The position numbers were made by a program, and so were the translations under genes. The notes under the pieces were generated by a model, which was not told the origin of the DNA, did not search any database, and saw only the letters and a program-made list of their open reading frames with translations. Of a DNA stretch of 64,000 bases, positions 60,066-64,000 are shown one piece after another; positions within the stretch are counted from its first letter, which is position 1; every line of letters begins with the position of its first letter. Source of the stretch: SPJN01 sp965229935 (GTDB lineage: Bacteria > Pseudomonadota > Alphaproteobacteria > SPJN01); the NCBI GenBank assembly GCA_965229935.1, contig CBDDKB010000002.1:1054001-1118000 (forward strand), written 5' to 3'.

Positions 60066-60869
60066 TTAGCCTGCCTCAGTCTCAAGGGCGGCGCGACCTT
60101 CATCCATCAGGCGGCGCATGGTGCGGATGGCTTCTGCAAATCCGATAAAGATCGCCTCACCCACCAAAAAATGGCCGATATTGAGTTCGACCACTTCTGG
60201 CAGTCCGGCAGCAAACTTGACGGTATCAAAGGTCAGGCCATGTCCGGCATGAACCTCAAGCCCCAATGCGTGAGCTTCATAGGCTGCATGGCGCAGGCGG
60301 TCTTCCTCCCGCCTTGCGGCAATGTCATTACCTTCGACAATAGCGTCACAATAGGCACCGGTATGAAGTTCAACAACCTGCGCGCCCAGTGCCTTTGCAA
60401 CAGCAAGCTGCACTGGATCAGCATCGACAAAAAGGGACACGCGTGCGCCTGCCTCCCCCAACTGTCTGACATAGGGGGCGAGATGATTGTGACCCGCAGC
60501 AACATCAAGCCCGCCTTCGGTCGTCAGCTCCTGCCGTTTTTCAGGGACAAGGCAAACCGCATGGGGCTTATGGCGCAGCGCTATTTCCAGCATTTCGTCC
60601 GTCGCCGCCATCTCAAGATTAAGCGGCAAAGCAATTTCGTTGACCAGAATTTCGATATCTGAATCCGCGATATGACGACGATCCTCACGCAGGTGGGCGG
60701 TTATCCCGTCTGCGCCTGCTTCTGCCGCGATACGTGCCGCACGCAAAGGATCTGGGTGCCGCCCGCCGCGCGCATTTCTGATCGTGGCAACATGATCAAT
60801 ATTCACACCCAATCGCAAGGGCCCAACGGCCCTTCTTTTCGGTGTATAGCTTTTGTCAGTCACTGGCAC
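60066..60869 (-). CDS. pdxJ: Pyridoxine 5'-phosphate synthase
   Basis: Forms the pyridoxine ring from 1-deoxyxylulose 5-phosphate and an amino-oxopropyl phosphate. The 267-aa TIM barrel has LGVNIDHVATIRNARGG, GITAHLREDRRHI, LEMAATDEMLEIAL, HTGAYCDA and HAGHGL, all conserved. It overlaps the upstream DUF2062 gene by 14 bp and precedes acpS by 3 bp. PLP from this pathway is the cofactor for hemA, glyA, bioF and bioA in the same window. Confidence 0.96.
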   Translation of the reverse strand: MPVTDKSYTPKRRAVGPLRLGVNIDHVATIRNARGGRHPDPLRAARIAAEAGADGITAHLREDRRHIADSDIEILVNEIALPLNLEMAATDEMLEIALRHKPHAVCLVPEKRQELTTEGGLDVAAGHNHLAPYVRQLGEAGARVSLFVDADPVQLAVAKALGAQVVELHTGAYCDAIVEGNDIAARREEDRLRHAAYEAHALGLEVHAGHGLTFDTVKFAAGLPEVVELNIGHFLVGEAIFIGFAEAIRTMRRLMDEGRAALETEAG

Positions 60870-61464
60870 TCTCCGTCAATTCAGCATCCTTGATCGTGCG
60901 ACGCGCCTCGCGCTTGCTGGCAATCTTGGCACGTCTGCGAACCTGATAGGTTGCTACAACCGGCCGCATAATCACATAACTCACAACACCCGCAATCAAA
61001 CCTGCGGGCAACGAACCGATCAACATAGGTAGAAACACATCGGTAATGCGTTCCCACATGCCCGGCTCTGTAGACATAATAAGTGTGTCTGGCGACAGAT
61101 CACCTTCCTTAATAGTCGCGTCATGTTCGCGACCCAAAATGGTATAGCCCCACCTGTAGGTCAAAAACCATACGGCTGGAAAGGTCCAAGGGTTTCCTAC
61201 AAATGTCCCAATCGCACTCGCGATGATTGATCCACCCACAATCCAGGCGAACAGGCCACCCAACAGAAAGTGAAACCCGATAAAGGGTGTGCAGGAAACA
61301 AAGGCACCGCAAGCGAATCCCAAGGCGATCACATGTGGCGTGCCGGGCAATCGCTGCAGCCGCAACTGCGCATAGCGCAATAGACGTCCAATCCCGCTTT
61401 TCGGGACCAGAATATCACGCGCCTTCTGCGTCAGCGTAATCGGATGGCGACGGCCAAACGGCAT
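60856..61464 (-). CDS. DUF2062 family membrane protein
   Basis: A 202-aa protein with two or three hydrophobic segments: HVIALGFACGAFVSCTPFIGFHFLL, a GNPWTFPAVWFLTY segment typical of DUF2062, and a C-terminal helix LIGSLPAGLIAGVVSYVIM. It ends in a basic tail (RRRAKIASKREARR). The biochemical role is unknown. It is the first gene of the reverse-strand pdxJ block, overlapping pdxJ by 14 bp; RBS AAGGATC precedes the ATG. DUF2062 genes occur beside this block in other alphaproteobacteria. Confidence 0.87.
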   Translation of the reverse strand: MPFGRRHPITLTQKARDILVPKSGIGRLLRYAQLRLQRLPGTPHVIALGFACGAFVSCTPFIGFHFLLGGLFAWIVGGSIIASAIGTFVGNPWTFPAVWFLTYRWGYTILGREHDATIKEGDLSPDTLIMSTEPGMWERITDVFLPMLIGSLPAGLIAGVVSYVIMRPVVATYQVRRRAKIASKREARRTIKDAELTESASD

Positions 61465-61518
61465 AGATCCTTAATTCCTACTCTTTTGCTTCAGATGAAG
61501 CCTAGTTTGCCCGCTTCT

Positions 61519-62286
61519 TTAGAAGCCTTGTTTTGATTGCGCATCATCAACGGTGATGGTGCTACCTGAAATAAAACGCCCAGCCTCGCTTGTCAGTAAC
61601 AACAAGGCACCGTCAAGGTCATTTGGATAGCCCAAACGGCGGCGTGGGAAACCCTTTACTTGTTTTTGACCACCTTCTGAGGCGAACCATTTTTCATTCA
61701 GTTCAGTCTCAATATAACCCGGCGCAATTGCATTGACGTTAATGCCATATTTGGCGAAATCGCGCGATAGGCTTTCCGTCATCATTTTAACCGCAGCTTT
61801 AGACATACAATAGACAGTATTGCCGCGCAGAACATTTTCGGCCCCGATGGACGAGATGGAGACGATTTTCCCTTCCGTCTTGCTGGCAATCATCCGGCGG
61901 GCTGCCAAAACACTGGCGATAAACATCGCCTTAGTATTCACATCCATCACGAAATCATATTCGGCACCATCATAGTCCAGCACCCCTTTATAGGAGCTGA
62001 CGCCGGCATTATTGATCAGAATGGACAGGGGACCAAAGGCCTCCCCTGCCTCGTCCATGGCCTTGCCAAGATCTTCTTCATCGGTCACGTCAAGCGCACG
62101 AGCGCGGGCACTGCCACCCATGGAGGAGATCTCTTCAACCAACTCGTTCAAACGCTCCTCGCGGCGACCTGTTACGGTGACCGATGCCCCCGCACTGGCA
62201 AGTGTGATTGCCATCTGGCGGCCAAGTCCGCTGGTACAACCTGTGACAAAGGCATTTTGGCCCGTCAAATCGAAAGAAATACTCAT
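61519..62286 (-). CDS. SDR family oxidoreductase
   Basis: A classical 255-aa short-chain dehydrogenase: TGCTSGLGRQMA cofactor motif, NNAGVSSYKG, Ser in SISSIGAEN, Tyr/Lys in YCMSKAAVKMM, and the C-terminal GRFISGSTITVDDAQS. The substrate is not predictable. It is a single gene between the DUF2062 block and the divergent DsbA-like gene. It resembles, but is clearly distinct from, the SDR at 25.6 kb. Confidence 0.87.
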   Translation of the reverse strand: MSISFDLTGQNAFVTGCTSGLGRQMAITLASAGASVTVTGRREERLNELVEEISSMGGSARARALDVTDEEDLGKAMDEAGEAFGPLSILINNAGVSSYKGVLDYDGAEYDFVMDVNTKAMFIASVLAARRMIASKTEGKIVSISSIGAENVLRGNTVYCMSKAAVKMMTESLSRDFAKYGINVNAIAPGYIETELNEKWFASEGGQKQVKGFPRRRLGYPNDLDGALLLLTSEAGRFISGSTITVDDAQSKQGF

Positions 62287-62395
62287 AACCTAGTTATACT
62301 TTCCAAAAGTGAATCAGGGGTTTAGCCCCCCTTGAAATGGCGATAGAAGCCTATACCATAGGTTGATACCCATTACGCAAGTGAAAGGCGCCACC

Positions 62396-63055
62396 ATGCA
62401 GATCGACATCATTTCAGACACTGTTTGTCCGTGGTGCTATATCGGCAAGCAACGGATCGATGCGGCCTTGGCGGCCCTGCCTGATATTGAGTTTGATGTC
62501 AGGTGGCGGCCCTATCAGTTAAACCCCGACATGCCCGCAGAAGGCATGAACCGAAAGGATTACATGGCCTTACGGTTCGGCTCGTCCAATGGCGGGGGCA
62601 AAAAGAACCCGGTATATCAGCGCATGCAAGAAGCCGCCGAACAGGACGGCATCGCCCTGAACTTTGATAAGGTTGAGCGTATGCCCAATACGCTTGATTC
62701 TCACCGCCTGATGAAATGGGCATCCGGCGCAGACTGTGAAGGTGAGATGGCCGAAATCCTATTCCGCCGCTATTTCACGGATGGCGAAGACATCTCAGAC
62801 CATGCGGTTTTGGTAGAAGCAGCCAAGGAAGCTGGCATGGATGGTGAACTTGTGGCGCAATTGCTGGCAAGCGATGCGGACAAGGATGCCATTCGTGAAG
62901 AAGACATGATGGCCCGCGAAATGGGCATCACCGGCGTGCCCGGCTTTTTAATTGACCAGAAATTTCTGATCCCCGGCGCGCAAGATACGCAGGATATTGT
63001 GCGCATCATCGCCAAAATGCATGAAAAGGCGCAGAAAAAAGCCGCTGAGGGATAG
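62396..63055 (+). CDS. DsbA family (FrnE-like) oxidoreductase
   Basis: A 219-aa thioredoxin-fold protein of the FrnE/2-hydroxychromene isomerase-like DsbA group. The active site CPWCYIGK is near residues 11-18, and cis-Pro segment GITGVPGFLID is near the C-terminus. There is no signal peptide, so it is cytoplasmic, as for FrnE. The ATG at 62396, preceded by AAAGG, is chosen over 62363. It converges on mfd. Confidence 0.9.
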   Translation: MQIDIISDTVCPWCYIGKQRIDAALAALPDIEFDVRWRPYQLNPDMPAEGMNRKDYMALRFGSSNGGGKKNPVYQRMQEAAEQDGIALNFDKVERMPNTLDSHRLMKWASGADCEGEMAEILFRRYFTDGEDISDHAVLVEAAKEAGMDGELVAQLLASDADKDAIREEDMMAREMGITGVPGFLIDQKFLIPGAQDTQDIVRIIAKMHEKAQKKAAEG

Positions 63056-63061
63056 GCCTAC

Positions 63062-64000
63062 TTAGGCGGCTGTCTGCTCACCCTCTGTCGCTATATCTGC
63101 CAGTTTGCGGACAAGCGACAGCGCCCCCTTCAGGCGCGTATCGATATTTGACCAATCGCGCTTATAGACCATTTTGTGATCTGGTCGCAGTTTGACGCCG
63201 ACAATATTGTCCTGAACAAATCCTATCAGCCCAGCGGGGTTAGCAAACTGATCCTGCCAGAATGAAACGGTCCCCCCCTTGGGGCCCGCATCCAGTTTCT
63301 CTATCCCTGCCCGCTTGGCGAACAGTTTGATAGCGACAATCTTCAATAGAAATTCGCATTCCTCAGGCATGGGGCCAAATCGATCAATCAGTTCTGCGCC
63401 AAACCCTTCGATCTCAAGCTCAGTCGTCAGGGATGAGAGACGCCTATAAAGCTGCAACCGCACATCAAGGTCAGAGACATAGGACTCAGGTATCAAAACC
63501 GCAGTACCCAGATTAATTTGTGGCGACCATTTTTCTCCGGCATCGCCAAACGCATCGCCACCTTCTTTCAGGCTGGCAATCGCCTCCTCCAGCATTTCGC
63601 GGTAAAGCTCAAACCCGACCTCGCGAATATGGCCAGACTGTTCGTCGCCTAGCAGGTTCCCTGCCCCACGCAGGTCAAGATCGTGGCTCGCCAAGGTGAA
63701 CCCGGCCCCCAGCGTATCCAATGATTGCAGGATTTTCAGACGCTTTTCAGCCTGTGGGTTGAGCTGCCGCTGCGCTGGGTGTGTCAGATAACAATAGGCC
63801 CGCGCCTTAGACCGTCCGATCCGGCCCCTGATTTGATACAATTGCGACAGCCCGAACATATCAGCACGATGGACGATCATCGTATTTGCCGTCGGGATGT
63901 CGAGCCCTGATTCCACAATCGTTGTCGATAACAAGACATCAAACTGCCCATCGTAAAAGGCAGTCATAATGTCGTCCAAAGTTCCGGGCGCCATTTGCCC
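63062..64000 (-). CDS. mfd: Transcription-repair coupling factor Mfd, C-terminal part (gene runs off the window)
   Basis: The 3' 313 codons of mfd, reading continuously through the window edge; the 5' part is outside. Mfd displaces RNA polymerase stalled at lesions and recruits UvrA. Visible are helicase motifs V and VI (TTIVESGLDIPTANTMIV and QLYQIRGRIGRSKARAYCYL), the FTLASHDLDLRGAGNLLGDEQSGHI segment (TRG region; quoted in two parts here), and the C-terminal D7-type domain. The stop at 63062 lies 6 bp beyond the convergent DsbA-like gene. Confidence 0.95.
   Translation of the reverse strand, partial: GQMAPGTLDDIMTAFYDGQFDVLLSTTIVESGLDIPTANTMIVHRADMFGLSQLYQIRGRIGRSKARAYCYLTHPAQRQLNPQAEKRLKILQSLDTLGAGFTLASHDLDLRGAGNLLGDEQSGHIREVGFELYREMLEEAIASLKEGGDAFGDAGEKWSPQINLGTAVLIPESYVSDLDVRLQLYRRLSSLTTELEIEGFGAELIDRFGPMPEECEFLLKIVAIKLFAKRAGIEKLDAGPKGGTVSFWQDQFANPAGLIGFVQDNIVGVKLRPDHKMVYKRDWSNIDTRLKGALSLVRKLADIATEGEQTAA

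Noticed and set aside
60012..60662. Forward frame of 216 codons opposite acpS/pdxJ
   Set aside because: It lies opposite pdxJ, which is fully conserved in sequence; the forward translation shows no recognised motif.
61511..61524. GCTTC/GAAGC hairpin at the end of the SDR gene as a terminator
   Set aside because: The stem has only five pairs, overlaps the stop codon and has no following T tract; a second similar hairpin nearby is equally weak.

Overview
The window reads as a chromosomal segment of a compact, mostly housekeeping alphaproteobacterial genome. Evidence for that lineage: a C4-type 5-aminolevulinate synthase (hemA), an Asp-rich (Mg-type) hemB, the nrdR-ribD-ribE-ribB-ribH-nusB-thiL run, a two-domain RibB whose second domain has lost the GTP cyclohydrolase II zinc cysteines, a single bifunctional RSH protein, and the rpoZ-rsh-pyrE and pdxJ-acpS-lepB-rnc-era-recO-parC blocks. 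Base composition is moderate (roughly half GC by eye) and spacing is very tight, with many 1-4 bp overlaps. A marine SAR116-like organism would fit, but this cannot be fixed from the window alone. No rRNA, CRISPR, insertion sequence, phage or plasmid gene was seen. The only RNA gene found is a tRNA-Ser(UGA).

Layout. 0-6.3 kb: smpB, a cytoplasmic sulfite-oxidase-like protein, a GFA-fold protein, a family 5 uracil-DNA glycosylase, folK, rpoZ, rsh, pyrE. 6.3-9.1 kb: alpha-methylacyl-CoA racemase, histidine phosphatase, 3-hydroxyacid dehydrogenase. 9.2-10.3 kb: bacterioferritin, its ferredoxin Bfd, tRNA-Ser. 11.4-19.6 kb: a long forward run mltB-like, rlpA, D,D-carboxypeptidase, tmk, holB, metG, tatD, MBL-fold hydrolase. 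19.6-24 kb: divergent biotin genes (bioF-bioD and bioB-bioA). 24-25.4 kb: a secreted-type esterase and a GNAT acetyltransferase. 25.6-35.4 kb: SDR, mazG, thiL-nusB-rib cluster-nrdR, glyA, hemA. 35.7-42.1 kb: glutaryl-CoA dehydrogenase and a valine-degradation operon interrupted by a polysaccharide flippase gene. 42.2-53.8 kb: hemB, penicillin acylase, flavin reductase, RDD protein, SLC13 permease, N-end-rule transferase, a TakP-like TRAP transporter, hisI, sufE. 53.8-61.5 kb: reverse-strand parC, recO, yqaE, era, rnc, lepB, acpS, pdxJ, DUF2062. 61.5-64 kb: SDR, DsbA/FrnE-like protein and the 3' end of mfd.

The most notable signal is non-coding. The gap between the GNAT gene and the SDR gene (25445-25604) holds a 28-bp sequence with the architecture of a Xer dif site (CATAA, six bases, TTATG). 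Genes point toward it from both sides: mainly + to its left and mainly - to its right. GGGNAGGG octamers, the FtsK-orienting KOPS motif of E. coli, also point toward it: five of five found to the left and 18 of 19 found to the right, including those inside genes of the opposite orientation. I infer that the window contains the replication terminus. The usually contiguous rpoZ-rsh-pyrE / pdxJ-acpS-lepB-rnc-era-recO-parC block is split into mirror-image halves on either side of this point, as expected from an inversion across the terminus.

Other points worth following: candidate Fur/Mur-type sites upstream of both bfr and bfd, a bacterioferritin lacking the usual Glu127 ligand, a palindrome over a -10-like element upstream of hemA, and the orphan flippase inside the valine operon.
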